DNA of 64,000 bases from Bog-105 sp965277435 (GCA_965277435.1 OZ255821.1:4898001-4962000), one strand, 5' to 3'; positions 31,955-41,388 are shown, counted from the first letter of the stretch. Program-made: numbers and translations. Notes: generated from the letters alone by a model not told the origin.

Positions 31955-32974
31955 ATGTTACTGTATCGCGTAGTGCTTACCGTACATTCGAACAGTCTGG
32001 CCATCCTGTTCTGCGCGATTACGATGATTGGTTGGGGTTCCTGGGCTAATACGCAGAAGCTGGCCGGGAGCACTCGCTGGCCTTTCGAACTTTATTACTG
32101 GGATTATGTGATCGGTATGTTGCTGTTCGCTGTAGTCTTCATGTTTACGGCCGGGAGTACGGGAACATCGGGCATGCCGGCCCTCGAAAATATCAGGCTC
32201 GCGTCCGGCAGCTCCATGCTGATGGCCATGCTAAGTGGGCTGCTGTTCAATGTCGCGAATATTCTGCTGGTGGTAGCGATCGATATCGCAGGAATGTCGA
32301 TCGCTTTTCCGATCGGTATCGGGTTGGCATTGATCATTGGCACGGCCACGGCTTACCTGCAGCAGCCGAAAGGGAATGGGATCGTTTTGTTTGCGGGCGT
32401 AGCGTGCGTACTGGCCGCGATGATTTTTTCGGCACTGGCTTATCGCAGGCTGCCTCGCTCAAGCCATGGCAGCTGGACGCGCGGGCTGCTGTTCGCCATC
32501 ATAGCCGGTTGCCTGATGGGCTTCTTCTATCCGCAACTGATCCGGTCTATTTCGCCGGGCTTTAACTCGGGCCCGATCGTGGCCGGCATGTTGACACCTT
32601 ACACGGCGCTTTTCTTTTTCGCCCTGGGCGTCCTGGCGAGCAACTTTTTTGTAAATTCGATTTTCATGCGCGTGGCGGGACGAACTTATAAAGAATATCT
32701 TGCAGGGACTTCACACCTGCATTCGCTCGGCATTCTCGGTGGGGCGATCTGGACCCTGGCATTTGGTTTGAACATAGTGGCATCGGGAGTAGCCGGTCCT
32801 GCGATTTCGTATGCGCTCGGACAAGGCGCCACGTTGGTGGCAGCCATCTGGGGCGTGCTCATCTGGAAAGAGTTCCAAAGCGCTCCGAAAGGAACCATGC
32901 CGCTGGTCGGCTTCATGTTCGCCGGGTACGTGATTGGGCTTTGCCTGATAGGCTTTGCGAGCCTGCCGGTTTAA
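31955..32974 (+). CDS. ureide permease/GRP-superfamily (DMT) transporter
   Basis: A ~339-residue protein with ten hydrophobic helices. The repeat-one block GWGSWANTQKLA...FELYYWDYVIGMLLFAV and the segment LLFNVANILLVVAIDIAGMSIAFPIGIGLALIIGT follow the layout of plant ureide permeases and bacterial GRP (glucose/ribose) transporters, as does LTPYTALFFFALGV in the second half. Likely cargo is ribose, a nucleobase or a ureide; sequence alone does not decide. The ATG at 31955 leaves only 9 bp to the divergent nucleoside hydrolase start; a GTG at 31973 is an alternative that would leave more room for a promoter. The stop overlaps the convergent GT9-like gene by 4 bp. Confidence 0.78.
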   Translation: MLLYRVVLTVHSNSLAILFCAITMIGWGSWANTQKLAGSTRWPFELYYWDYVIGMLLFAVVFMFTAGSTGTSGMPALENIRLASGSSMLMAMLSGLLFNVANILLVVAIDIAGMSIAFPIGIGLALIIGTATAYLQQPKGNGIVLFAGVACVLAAMIFSALAYRRLPRSSHGSWTRGLLFAIIAGCLMGFFYPQLIRSISPGFNSGPIVAGMLTPYTALFFFALGVLASNFFVNSIFMRVAGRTYKEYLAGTSHLHSLGILGGAIWTLAFGLNIVASGVAGPAISYALGQGATLVAAIWGVLIWKEFQSAPKGTMPLVGFMFAGYVIGLCLIGFASLPV

Positions 32975-34089
32975 ATGATTTGGAAGAAACGTTCCTGCGC
33001 GGATTGCATGAGTTCGATGCGGCGACGGTAGGTTCGCATGGCCTCTTGATATGAGAAGTTCGGATCAAGCAGCAGTTGGACGCCTTTGAGGAGATCGGGG
33101 ATTCGGGCAGCGAGCTGATCGGCCATGCAGAGCACGGTTTTGTGGGCTTCGATGCGCGTTTGACACTCCACTTTCATATCGCGCCAACAGGGATAGTGCG
33201 GGCAGTCCGGGAGCACGGAATAGAAAGGCACGTCATTGAAGAAGCACTCGGGCCAGCGTACGCCGGAGAGGGTCAGCCAAGGCGTGCCGACGGAGGGTGC
33301 CAGGAACGCGAAGCCGGTATGTGGGGCGAGGAGCAGGTCGCAGGCTTCGAGAAGGGCAAGTTGATTCCACAGGCCGATGTCGAAGCAGTTAACGAGTTCC
33401 GGCGAAGAGCGAAAAAAATCTTTTAACTGACGTTTCGTGTACGAGTAAGTGCGCGAGCGATCGTCTTGCACGGTTTTTCCGGTAAGCAGGAGCTTCGCTG
33501 ACGGAGAAGCCGTTTGCACCGCGGAGAGGATCGTCCGCCAAGAATCGAGTTTGGGATAAATGGGATCACCATTCGATCCACCCAATAGCACGCAAAATTT
33601 TGGTCCGGCCGGCAAATTGAGTTGTTGTACCCATGTCCTTGCGCTGTCGGGCACGGGCAGGCGAATGGTCGCGTTCGAGTGGTAAGCGGGAGCGTTTCTA
33701 GCACCGACTTCATAGTTGTGCCCACGCCAGAGACGGGCGGTGAAGTGCGCTTCGGCCAGATCATGGAAGGTTCTCAGATCATCAGCAAACGGGAAGGGAC
33801 TGATCGTGGGGCGATGATCGTTCACGATGTAATCCCAAATCTTCGGAATATTCGCCAGACAATCGGCGCCTGCGCCTGCGCGTGTCACGCCGGCCAGATC
33901 GATGGGCCACGCTTTTGCGATCCAGTCGCATGCTCCTGCCAATTCTACGGTGGTGCGGCTGTTGAGGAGCACGTGAATTTCGAGGTCGGGATCCTCGACA
34001 GCAAAACCCTTGGCGATCTTAAAGGCTTCAACCGCATGCCCGACTGCCGGATAGTAAACCCAGTTCAGCAACAAGGTCCGGGCTGCCAT
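32971..34089 (-). CDS. GT9-like (heptosyltransferase-type) glycosyltransferase
   Basis: A 372-residue GT-B protein. The N-terminal AARTLLLNWVYYPAVGHAVEAFKIAKGFA loop and the C-terminal block FCVLLGGSNGDPIYPKLDSWRTILSAV, ASPSAKLLLTGK, and LEACDLLLAPHTGFAFLAPSVGTPWLTLSG follow the pattern of ADP-heptose:LPS heptosyltransferases, where the last segment contacts the donor. Four Cys lie in a cluster near the C-terminus (DCPHYPCWRDMKVECQ). The role is probably in LPS or other surface glycan assembly, consistent with the hldD in this window. It starts 4 bp before the stop of the downstream-located dehydrogenase gene, i.e. the dehydrogenase (34094-35110) precedes it in the same operon. Confidence 0.68.
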   Translation of the reverse strand: MAARTLLLNWVYYPAVGHAVEAFKIAKGFAVEDPDLEIHVLLNSRTTVELAGACDWIAKAWPIDLAGVTRAGAGADCLANIPKIWDYIVNDHRPTISPFPFADDLRTFHDLAEAHFTARLWRGHNYEVGARNAPAYHSNATIRLPVPDSARTWVQQLNLPAGPKFCVLLGGSNGDPIYPKLDSWRTILSAVQTASPSAKLLLTGKTVQDDRSRTYSYTKRQLKDFFRSSPELVNCFDIGLWNQLALLEACDLLLAPHTGFAFLAPSVGTPWLTLSGVRWPECFFNDVPFYSVLPDCPHYPCWRDMKVECQTRIEAHKTVLCMADQLAARIPDLLKGVQLLLDPNFSYQEAMRTYRRRIELMQSAQERFFQII

Positions 34090-34093
34090 TCGC

Positions 34094-35110
34094 CTAATAA
34101 CCTTTCTGCTTATCGACGACGTTGATGAGCGGCTTGCCGGCCACGAAGCGGGAGACGTTTTCCTTGATGGTATTGGTCATGCGCTCTTCGTCCCGGTCCG
34201 ACCTGCCCGCGATATGCGGCGTAATGACGACGTTATCGAAGCGCCACAAGGGGTGATCTTTGGGCAGCGGCTCCGGATAGGTGACGTCCACGCCGGCACC
34301 CGCCAGACGCTTCTCATCGAGCGCCTTCACGAGTCCATTCATGTCATAGATGCCGCCGCGGCTGACGGCGATGACGTAGGAGTTCTGCTTCATCAAAGCA
34401 AACTCGCGAGCGCCCATCATCTTGTGGCTTTTCGGCGTGTCCGGGGCGGAGATGAAAACAACATCGGCTTGCGGGATCACGTTGTCCAGCTCATCCGGTT
34501 TGACCATGCGCTGGAGGAAGGGGAGGAATGGCTTGTCTTCGGGATCTACTCCAGTTACTTTCATGCCGAAAGCATTGGCGCGAATCGAAATCTGCGTGCC
34601 GATGCCGCCAACGCCTACGACTACCGCCGTCTTGCCATTTAGCTCAATGCCGTGGAATGACTGTGGATTCCAGACTTGTTTCGCATCGTTACGGTAAAGA
34701 ATGTTGAGGTTGCGCGACATCATGAGAAGCATTGCCAGCGCGTGATCGGCGATCTCCGGACCTTGCACGATCTTATTGTTTGTGAGAACGATGTTACTTT
34801 GGCGCAGATCGGCCGATCCATCAGCAGGAAAGAGCACGCGTTCCACGCCGGCACTCATGACGCCAACCCACTTGAGATTCTTCCCCGCGCGCACCTGGGC
34901 GGAAGTGATGTTACCGATGAAGGCATCGGCCTCCGGCAATTGCTCCATGACGCTGGCAGCGGACACCGGTACGATTTTCGCCTGGGCCGCCGTCTGCTGC
35001 AGTTCTCTTGCGAAATCAGAGTCGTCAAGAACAAGAATTTTCTTCTGCTGAGCAGACAAGACACAGACGCACAGGAGTGGCAGGAACAGTCGAGGGAGAG
35101 AACAGTTCAT
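34094..35110 (-). CDS. D-2-hydroxyacid dehydrogenase with N-terminal signal peptide
   Basis: About 338 residues from the ATG at 35108-35110 (MNCSLPRLFLPLLCVCVLSAQ), which reads as a signal peptide with a cleavage site after SAQ. The body is a complete NAD-dependent 2-hydroxyacid dehydrogenase: GKTAVVVGVGGIGTQIS (Rossmann GxGxxG), VSRGGIYD (catalytic Arg), DVTYPEPLP (Glu) and VITPHIAGRS (His). These enzymes reduce 2-keto acids to D-2-hydroxy acids in the cytoplasm, so an exported form is odd, since NAD is scarce in the periplasm. The open frame extends to 35179 (MSGRTDPRKV...), which would bury the hydrophobic segment; the shorter start is preferred. It is the first gene of an operon with the GT9-like gene. 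Confidence 0.82.
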   Translation of the reverse strand: MNCSLPRLFLPLLCVCVLSAQQKKILVLDDSDFARELQQTAAQAKIVPVSAASVMEQLPEADAFIGNITSAQVRAGKNLKWVGVMSAGVERVLFPADGSADLRQSNIVLTNNKIVQGPEIADHALAMLLMMSRNLNILYRNDAKQVWNPQSFHGIELNGKTAVVVGVGGIGTQISIRANAFGMKVTGVDPEDKPFLPFLQRMVKPDELDNVIPQADVVFISAPDTPKSHKMMGAREFALMKQNSYVIAVSRGGIYDMNGLVKALDEKRLAGAGVDVTYPEPLPKDHPLWRFDNVVITPHIAGRSDRDEERMTNTIKENVSRFVAGKPLINVVDKQKGY

Positions 35111-35265
35111 CAGTCGGGCTCGAACCAGAGTAGTCTGTTCGCTGGACCGGACTTTGCGTGGATCGGTGCGTCCGCTCATGCCTCATTTTGGGCCGCCTAC
35201 AGCGAGCGCGAGACCACCTGCTAAAAAGCGTAAGGGCCGTTTTTTGGGTTGAGACATACTGTCGC

Positions 35266-35424
35266 ATGTGGTCTCATACCAGGTCATCCACGTCGGAAAT
35301 GATGCTGATCGTTTTACTTATGCTGGTTATTACCGCAATCGTGTTATGGCCGGTGGCCAAGTGGACAGAACTCCATTTAAGGAGGAGCGAGAAGGTGTTA
35401 GTGGAACATGCGCACCGGCGCTGA
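35266..35424 (+). CDS. possible single-helix small membrane protein (52 aa)
   Basis: An ATG at 35266 opens a 52-codon frame with one strong transmembrane helix (MMLIVLLMLVITAIVLWPVA) followed by a charged tail (ELHLRRSEKVLVEHAHRR). A second ATG at 35299 starts directly before the helix. There is no clear ribosome-binding site. It sits alone between divergent and convergent neighbours. Not recognised; hydrophobicity makes it more than random, but it is tentative. Confidence 0.4.
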   Translation: MWSHTRSSTSEMMLIVLLMLVITAIVLWPVAKWTELHLRRSEKVLVEHAHRR

Positions 35425-35461
35425 TCTGTCCTTAAAGGAAGCAGCATTCGCTGAATCTGCG

Positions 35462-37870
35462 TTACTGCACTTGCCACTCTTCGACGCCGGAGTTGGCGCC
35501 GGGCTCGAGTTCGACTTCAAGTCGCATAGCTTCGGTTTTGACCGGCGCGAACGCAACTTTGTTGTACCGGTCAGGCTCGACGTCATAGGCGACGTCCACA
35601 GCCACCGGTTTCCATTCGTCGCCCTGCTTGTATAGCAGCCGCCAGCTTCGCGGCAGTTTCGTTCCCTGATCGCAAAACCAATAGACGGCGGCGCTCGAAA
35701 CAGTGGCGGGATGCCTGAAATCGTACTCGAGCCATTGCCGGTCGCCGCTGCCGGGGGCCCACGCGAAGTACGAATTCCGATCGGCGGAGGAGGCAGGCGG
35801 CTCGCCATCGGCCACGAGGCGCGGCTCGCGCATGCCGTTAGAAGTGACAGTAGGGCCAGAGGCGGTCACTTTGCTTTCGCTCGCCAGCGTAGGAAACGGT
35901 GTAGGGTGTGCCTTTTCCTCGGATTCGGCGATCCAGACCTCCATCTGGCCGGGGCCGCGGTTGGCCCAGGCGTAATAAGGAATGGCGGTCAGAGTTTCGG
36001 TGCTATGTTCGACTGAGCCGTTTTGCGCGCTGTGGAAGGCGATGGCCTGGCCTTCAATTACCTCGATGCCGTGCAGCAGGGCGGGTTCGAAGCGGGCCTT
36101 CAGCGGCGTATCGCGCGCGAGCACGAGATTGCGCACGTGCTTATCGGGACTGTCGGGCCATTCGGCGCAGAACACAATGGGACCCCGCTCCAGGGCAACA
36201 AGTCCGCGATCGGCTTCCACCTGCCCGTTGGCAACGACGCGTCGCACCGGCATGGGCAGCGAGAGCTCGACACGGTCGCCTTTCTTCCAGTGGCGCGCGA
36301 GCGTAGCGTACCCTTGATCGTCCGATACGGGCACCGGCTTGCCATTTACTTTTAGAGAGATCGGCGCTTCTACCGGATGCGCAAAACGATACAGGTCGCC
36401 CGGCACTGCCGCCTCTCGCGCCCAGCCGGGCACCCGCAGCTTCAATGCAAACTCGCCGCTCGCCACGGGATCGACGGTGAGTTTAATATCACCCGACCAC
36501 GGATAATCGGTCTGCTGCACAAGCGTCACCTTACCGCCACCAGGCAGCGTCAAAGCCGCGCTGTTGCTCATGTAGAGATTCACGTAAATGGCCGCGTCTT
36601 TCTGCGCGTAGACGTAGCCCGGAACCGAAGGCAGGAAGCGGGTGATATTGCCCGGGCAGCAGGCTACGCCGAACCAGGGGCTGCGCTGGTGCTGGCCGTT
36701 CGATTCGAGCGGGTTCGGATAGAAGTAGGTCTTGCCATCGAGCGCCACGCCGGACAGCAGGCCGTTATACAGCGTGCGCTCGAAGACGTCCACATACTTG
36801 GCATCGCCGTGCAGCAGGAAGAGGCGCTGGTCCCAGAAATCGCTGGCGATGGCGGCGCAGGTTTCGTTGTAGGCGGTCATGTTCGGCAGCTGGTAGTTGA
36901 CGCCGAAGGCCTCGCCCTGGCCGAGCGCGCCCACACCCCCGGTGATGTAGTATTTCTTGTCAACCATGTTGTTCCAGATCAGGTCGATGGCTTTGAGGTA
37001 AGCCGGATCGCCGGTGAGCGCCGCCACGTCCGCCATGCCGGAGTACATGTAGCCGGCGCGCACGGCGTGGCCTTCCGCTTCGGTTTGATCGACGGGCGGC
37101 ACATCGGCCTGATTGTAGGCCTTGCCGCCGGGGCCGCGACTATCGAGCATGAAGCGGGCAAGCGCCAGATACTGCTGGTCGCCAGTTACGCGGTAAAGCT
37201 TGACCAGTCCCATCTCGACGATTTGGTGGCCGGGATAGATTTTGCGTTTGCCGGGGCCGAAGGTTTTGACGAGCAGATTGGCGTTTTTGAGCGCGACGTC
37301 GAGCAGCGTGCGCTCGCCAGTTGCCTGATAATTTGCGACCGCCGCTTCATAGAGATGGCCGCAGTTGTAGAGTTCGTGACTCAATATCTCTTCGTTGACC
37401 CAACGCGCGTTGCCGGCCCAGGGATGCGGATGCTGCGGGTCGATGGTGCGCGTGGTGTAGAGATAGCCATCGGGCTCCTGGGCGGCCTTAATCTTCTGAA
37501 TCAGGCTGTCGACGTAGGCTTTGAGCTTGGGATCTGGATGGACACTGAGCGCATACGATGCGCCTTCGATGACCTTGTAGAGATCGGTGTCGTCGAAGGG
37601 ATAGCCGGGGGAGTGTTTGTCGGTCAGGGTCTGGCCTTGCAATACTTCGGCGGCGCGCACAAAGTTTTCGATACGGCCCGTGCGGTCGCATTGCTCGAAA
37701 GCGGTGGGAATGCTGACGGTGCGGTTCGTTTCAATACGCGGCGCCCAAAACCGGTCGTGCAGGTGAACGGCGGTGAAGGGAACGGGTTGGATAGGGTAGT
37801 CTGTCGATGGCTTGGCGGCAAAGCAGACCGCGGCCAAGGCGAACGAGATGAGGAGAGCGGGCAATTTCAT
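35462..37870 (-). CDS. GH127-type beta-L-arabinofuranosidase-like protein (DUF1680)
   Basis: An 802-residue secreted enzyme. Residues 1-18 are a signal peptide (ALLISFALAAVCFAA). The (alpha/alpha)6-barrel domain of DUF1680/GH127 follows: VHLHDRFWAPRIETNR, GYPFDDTDLYKVIEGA, and the zinc-site block FGVACCPGNITRFLPS with its Cys pair near residue 403; the Glu needed for Zn2+ and cysteine nucleophile activation is expected in the TYFYPNPLESNG/NETCAA regions. The C-terminal ~140 residues form a jelly-roll, carbohydrate-binding-like domain (VTASGPTVTSNG, WLEYDFRHPATVSSAAVYW). It would release L-arabinofuranose or a related sugar from plant glycans. It is the second gene after the Oar-like receptor (24-bp gap), so the pair likely binds and degrades one substrate. 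Confidence 0.9.
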   Translation of the reverse strand: MKLPALLISFALAAVCFAAKPSTDYPIQPVPFTAVHLHDRFWAPRIETNRTVSIPTAFEQCDRTGRIENFVRAAEVLQGQTLTDKHSPGYPFDDTDLYKVIEGASYALSVHPDPKLKAYVDSLIQKIKAAQEPDGYLYTTRTIDPQHPHPWAGNARWVNEEILSHELYNCGHLYEAAVANYQATGERTLLDVALKNANLLVKTFGPGKRKIYPGHQIVEMGLVKLYRVTGDQQYLALARFMLDSRGPGGKAYNQADVPPVDQTEAEGHAVRAGYMYSGMADVAALTGDPAYLKAIDLIWNNMVDKKYYITGGVGALGQGEAFGVNYQLPNMTAYNETCAAIASDFWDQRLFLLHGDAKYVDVFERTLYNGLLSGVALDGKTYFYPNPLESNGQHQRSPWFGVACCPGNITRFLPSVPGYVYAQKDAAIYVNLYMSNSAALTLPGGGKVTLVQQTDYPWSGDIKLTVDPVASGEFALKLRVPGWAREAAVPGDLYRFAHPVEAPISLKVNGKPVPVSDDQGYATLARHWKKGDRVELSLPMPVRRVVANGQVEADRGLVALERGPIVFCAEWPDSPDKHVRNLVLARDTPLKARFEPALLHGIEVIEGQAIAFHSAQNGSVEHSTETLTAIPYYAWANRGPGQMEVWIAESEEKAHPTPFPTLASESKVTASGPTVTSNGMREPRLVADGEPPASSADRNSYFAWAPGSGDRQWLEYDFRHPATVSSAAVYWFCDQGTKLPRSWRLLYKQGDEWKPVAVDVAYDVEPDRYNKVAFAPVKTEAMRLEVELEPGANSGVEEWQVQ

Positions 37871-37894
37871 TTCGATACGTATCTGCTTCGAACA

Positions 37895-40800
37895 TCAGAA
37901 GAAGAATTTGGCGCCGATTTGCAGCCAGCGCGGCTGTGCCTGCGAGGTGGACTTGCCGAATGTGCCGCTGTTCAGATTGCTGCTGATGCCGTTCAGGTTC
38001 GGGTGATTGAAGATGTTGTAGTACTCGAAGCGAAGCTGCAGGCTGAAGCGTTCGGAAAGCTTAGTGGTCTTGATCAGGCTGGCATCGGTCTCGGCGAAGC
38101 CCGGGTTGCGGTACAGGTTGGCCCGTTCGTTGCCTTCCGAGCCGAAGCTGGGCGTGGTGACAATGCCGGGCGCGAACAAGCCGTTCAGATAAGCAGTGCG
38201 GCTGGTGGGCAGCTTGTACGTAGAGACATTCGGGTAATCGTAGTTGTAGCCGTCGGCGTTAAAGTCGCCGCTGCCGGGCGCGTAGCCGGTGAAGATGCCG
38301 GCGGCGTTCGAGACCGGTTGAAAAGCGGCGTCCGTGTACACGGTGAATGGATTTCCGTTCTGGGCGGTAGAGGTGCCGCTGATCGACCAGCCGCCCAGGA
38401 TGTGACCCACCCAACCTCTGCCGGCATACGGCGTGGGTAACTCATAATTCCAGACGAGCGAGAAACGGTCGGGCGCATCCCACGCCGAATAGCTGTAGTA
38501 CTGATTGATGTCCGGATAGGTGGGATAGAACTGCGAGTTGTCTTTCGAGACCGAGTGCGTGTACGAGGCGTCGAAGTAAAACTTATCATGCAAAAGGCGG
38601 CCCTTGAACTGCGTGAGCAGCGCGTTGTAGTTCGCGTGTGCGCCGTTCGATTGATAATTGATCGCTCCAAAGCTTTTATTGAGGCGGGTAGGCGTCGTGG
38701 TGTTGTTCAGGATCAGGTCGTCGGCAAAGCGATTGATGTCGGTGCCGTAGGAGGTGTTGCCGACATTGCCGTAGCCCGTGATGATGTTGTAGGAGTGCGA
38801 GCCGGCGTAGCCAAGACTCGCAATCATGTTGCCGAAGAGCTTGTGCTCGGCATTGGCGGAGTAGTTGAAGGTAGTGGGCGCGGTGAGATCGGGCTGATTC
38901 GCTCCGATCGCGATCTGGGCTCCGGGCACGCCGCCACGGGAATCGAGCGGCTGTCCCTGGTAAGCCGGATACGGGAACCCTTCCGGTTTTGCCGCGTTTG
39001 TTCCGAGAGCGAAGATCGGAGCTGCGGTCGTGCCGTCGGAAAAGAAGGTGGGCACGATGAAGTTCGGCGGATTGCCGTTGATGATGTCGCTCAAGTTACC
39101 GAGCGTTGGCATGTCGTGATAGACGCCCGCGCCGCCACGAATGACCCAGCTGCCATCTTTGAGGGGATCCCATGCAATGCCTGCCCGCGGAGCGAACGCC
39201 TTGTAGAGGCCGGTGCCGAGAATACGATCCTGCACGCTTACATAGCTGTTCGCTACCTGATCGTTGAAGGTGGGGCCCTGGCCGCGGTGGTAGGCGGCCA
39301 CCACGGTGCCGGGCAGCGAGGCATAGGGATTACCGAAGTTATCCCAACGCAAACCGGCCGTCACGGTCACGTTCGGAGCGGCTTTCCAGGTGTCCTCGAA
39401 GAAAGCGCCGGCGGTGGTGGTGGAGTAGGCGTAATTGCCGGCCTGCGGCTGCCCGCTGACGGGATTGTAGGACAGCTGCGTTTCGCTTTTCACGTTGCCG
39501 GCGACCAGATCGATGATGTTGTTGAAGTTGAAAACAGGCTGTGTGTGAACCGGCGCAAAGAGAGCCGTGTCGTCGCCATGCCAGCCGTCGTAACCCATGC
39601 GCAGCGTGTGATTGCCCGTGATGTGCGTGAGCACGTCGCGCCAGTGATAACTGTGCTGGATGAAATCGCCTTGCGCGAAACCGGTGCCGAAGCCGCTGAT
39701 GCCGTTGACGTTGACGGTGGGCACGGTGAAATCGCCCGTCAGGCTGTCTATGCCTTCCACCCGCAGAAAGGCGAAAGCCGCCTCATTGAGCGTGGTCGGC
39801 GAGAAGGTATGGGTCTCGTTGATCTGGACCGATTGGGTGGAGAAAGAGTTGGTGGTATTGAAGGAGGGACGCACGTTGGCGCCGCTGGTGTCGAGCGTGG
39901 TACGGAAGTAGTTACCGTAGAGCCGGTCTTTCTTAAAGTACTTGTCGACGCGCACGGCGTACTGCATACCGTTGCGGAATGTGTTGGCGTTCTGGATGCC
40001 GTTATCGGTTACGGGGAGAGCGCAGGGAAGAAAATGTGTGGCGGCCGTACCGCAGGTGTCCGGGAAGAGCTGCGCGGCGGTTTGATTCACGCTTGTGGTG
40101 TTGGCGCCGCCAGGCGTATAGCGGGCGAGCAGTTGCGTGCCGAGCGCGTTCGGATACGCTGACCGCGCAAAAGAAGTGAACTGCGGCGACTCATAGGTGA
40201 CCGAGTTGACCACTGCGCTCGAGGAGCGCAGCGGCTCGATGGCGAAGAAGAAGAAGAACTGTTTGTGCGGAATGACAGGGCCGCCGATGGTGCCGGAGAC
40301 GTTGTGGCTGTGGAACGGCAGGTAGCTGTGATTGAATTCGGTGCCGGCCCATAAGTACTGATTTGTGAAGTAGTCGCTCGCGAGACCGTGAAACTGGTCG
40401 GTGCCGGACTTGGTGGTTTCGGTGAAGACGATGGAGCTGCCGCGGCCGTATTCGGAGGAGTAGGTATTGACAGCGGTGGTGGATTCCTGGATGGCGTCGG
40501 GGTTGGGAGTGAGGTTCAGGACGCCGGGCCGGACGTTGCTTGTGACATCGAGGCCGTCGACCACGAACATGTTGGCATTACTGCTGCGGCCGTTGGCGCT
40601 GGCGTCTACCTGCTGTTCGGTGGAAAAATTATCGGCTGCCGAGCCGGGGCTGCCGCTGGCTGAAAGACCGCGGCCCGTGACGCCGGGCGCAAGCGTTACC
40701 AGATTGATCATGTTGCGGCCGGCCAGCGGCACCGCTGCCAATTCCTTGGGCGCGATAGTCTGCTGGTTGCGGGTTTCCGCGGTGTCGAGAATGGGTGCAG

Positions 40801-41191
40801 CACTGGTGACATCGACCGAGGTCTTTGCGCCCGCCACCGAAAGGGCCACCGGCACGTTCAGGTTCTGCCCGGTGCTGAGATTGAGTGTCACAGTGGAAGA
40901 CGTGAAACCGGAGGCACTCGCGGTGATCGTATAGGCACCGGGAGCGAGACTGAGGAAGCGGTAATTGACGCCCTCGCCGGACTTAGCTTCGTTCGAAACA
41001 CCTGTGGCGGTACTGACCAGCTTGAGAGTTGCATTGGGAACGGCAGAGCCGGAAGGATCGGTGACGATGCCTTCGATCGCTCCGCTGAACTGGGCCAGAA
41101 TGTTTGCGCTTACACTCAGGAACAAAAAAAGGCCGGGCCACTTGCCGGCGCGCGGGACTATCAACATGGTCATGCCACCCCCCGGGAGCAA
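37895..41191 (-). CDS. Oar-like TonB-dependent receptor with carboxypeptidase-regulatory domain
   Basis: A 1098-residue outer-membrane protein. After a signal peptide (PGLFLFLSVSANILAQ), residues ~36-115 form a carboxypeptidase-regulatory-like beta sandwich (GAIEGIVTDPSGSAVPNATLKLV...YRFLSLAPGAYTITASASGF). A plug-like region follows (KELAAVPLAGRNMINLVTLAPGV). Then come many amphipathic beta strands that end in a terminal aromatic motif (LQIGAKFFF), the BAM recognition signal. This architecture is that of the Oar proteins abundant in Acidobacteria, thought to import large glycans or peptides. Its likely partner is the arabinofuranosidase encoded 24 bp downstream. Two long plus-strand frames opposite it are shadows created by codon bias. 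An internal start at 41173 (MTMLIV) is also possible. Confidence 0.9.
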   Translation of the reverse strand: MLPGGGMTMLIVPRAGKWPGLFLFLSVSANILAQFSGAIEGIVTDPSGSAVPNATLKLVSTATGVSNEAKSGEGVNYRFLSLAPGAYTITASASGFTSSTVTLNLSTGQNLNVPVALSVAGAKTSVDVTSAAPILDTAETRNQQTIAPKELAAVPLAGRNMINLVTLAPGVTGRGLSASGSPGSAADNFSTEQQVDASANGRSSNANMFVVDGLDVTSNVRPGVLNLTPNPDAIQESTTAVNTYSSEYGRGSSIVFTETTKSGTDQFHGLASDYFTNQYLWAGTEFNHSYLPFHSHNVSGTIGGPVIPHKQFFFFFAIEPLRSSSAVVNSVTYESPQFTSFARSAYPNALGTQLLARYTPGGANTTSVNQTAAQLFPDTCGTAATHFLPCALPVTDNGIQNANTFRNGMQYAVRVDKYFKKDRLYGNYFRTTLDTSGANVRPSFNTTNSFSTQSVQINETHTFSPTTLNEAAFAFLRVEGIDSLTGDFTVPTVNVNGISGFGTGFAQGDFIQHSYHWRDVLTHITGNHTLRMGYDGWHGDDTALFAPVHTQPVFNFNNIIDLVAGNVKSETQLSYNPVSGQPQAGNYAYSTTTAGAFFEDTWKAAPNVTVTAGLRWDNFGNPYASLPGTVVAAYHRGQGPTFNDQVANSYVSVQDRILGTGLYKAFAPRAGIAWDPLKDGSWVIRGGAGVYHDMPTLGNLSDIINGNPPNFIVPTFFSDGTTAAPIFALGTNAAKPEGFPYPAYQGQPLDSRGGVPGAQIAIGANQPDLTAPTTFNYSANAEHKLFGNMIASLGYAGSHSYNIITGYGNVGNTSYGTDINRFADDLILNNTTTPTRLNKSFGAINYQSNGAHANYNALLTQFKGRLLHDKFYFDASYTHSVSKDNSQFYPTYPDINQYYSYSAWDAPDRFSLVWNYELPTPYAGRGWVGHILGGWSISGTSTAQNGNPFTVYTDAAFQPVSNAAGIFTGYAPGSGDFNADGYNYDYPNVSTYKLPTSRTAYLNGLFAPGIVTTPSFGSEGNERANLYRNPGFAETDASLIKTTKLSERFSLQLRFEYYNIFNHPNLNGISSNLNSGTFGKSTSQAQPRWLQIGAKFFF

Positions 41192-41388
41192 TTGAACTCA
41201 GATAGACTGCGATCGGGACAGAAGGATTATACAGGAGGGCAGTGCGGCCGAATATAGGCTTCTGTCGAGGGAGTTAGCAAAACTCAGGCAAATCAGTGCG
41301 TACTATTTGGCTATTGAACAGTTCGAGCGACTTTGCGCTTTGGAAGACAAGTACAGCAGCCTCGCGCCTCAACGATTTTTCCCAAGAA

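Noticed and set aside
36377..40162. Two long plus-strand open frames (687 and 535 codons) opposite the GH127 and Oar-like genes
   Set aside because: They are exact antisense shadows of clearly recognisable proteins, have Arg/Val/Gly-heavy composition with no motif, and are explained by GC-rich codon use on the coding strand.
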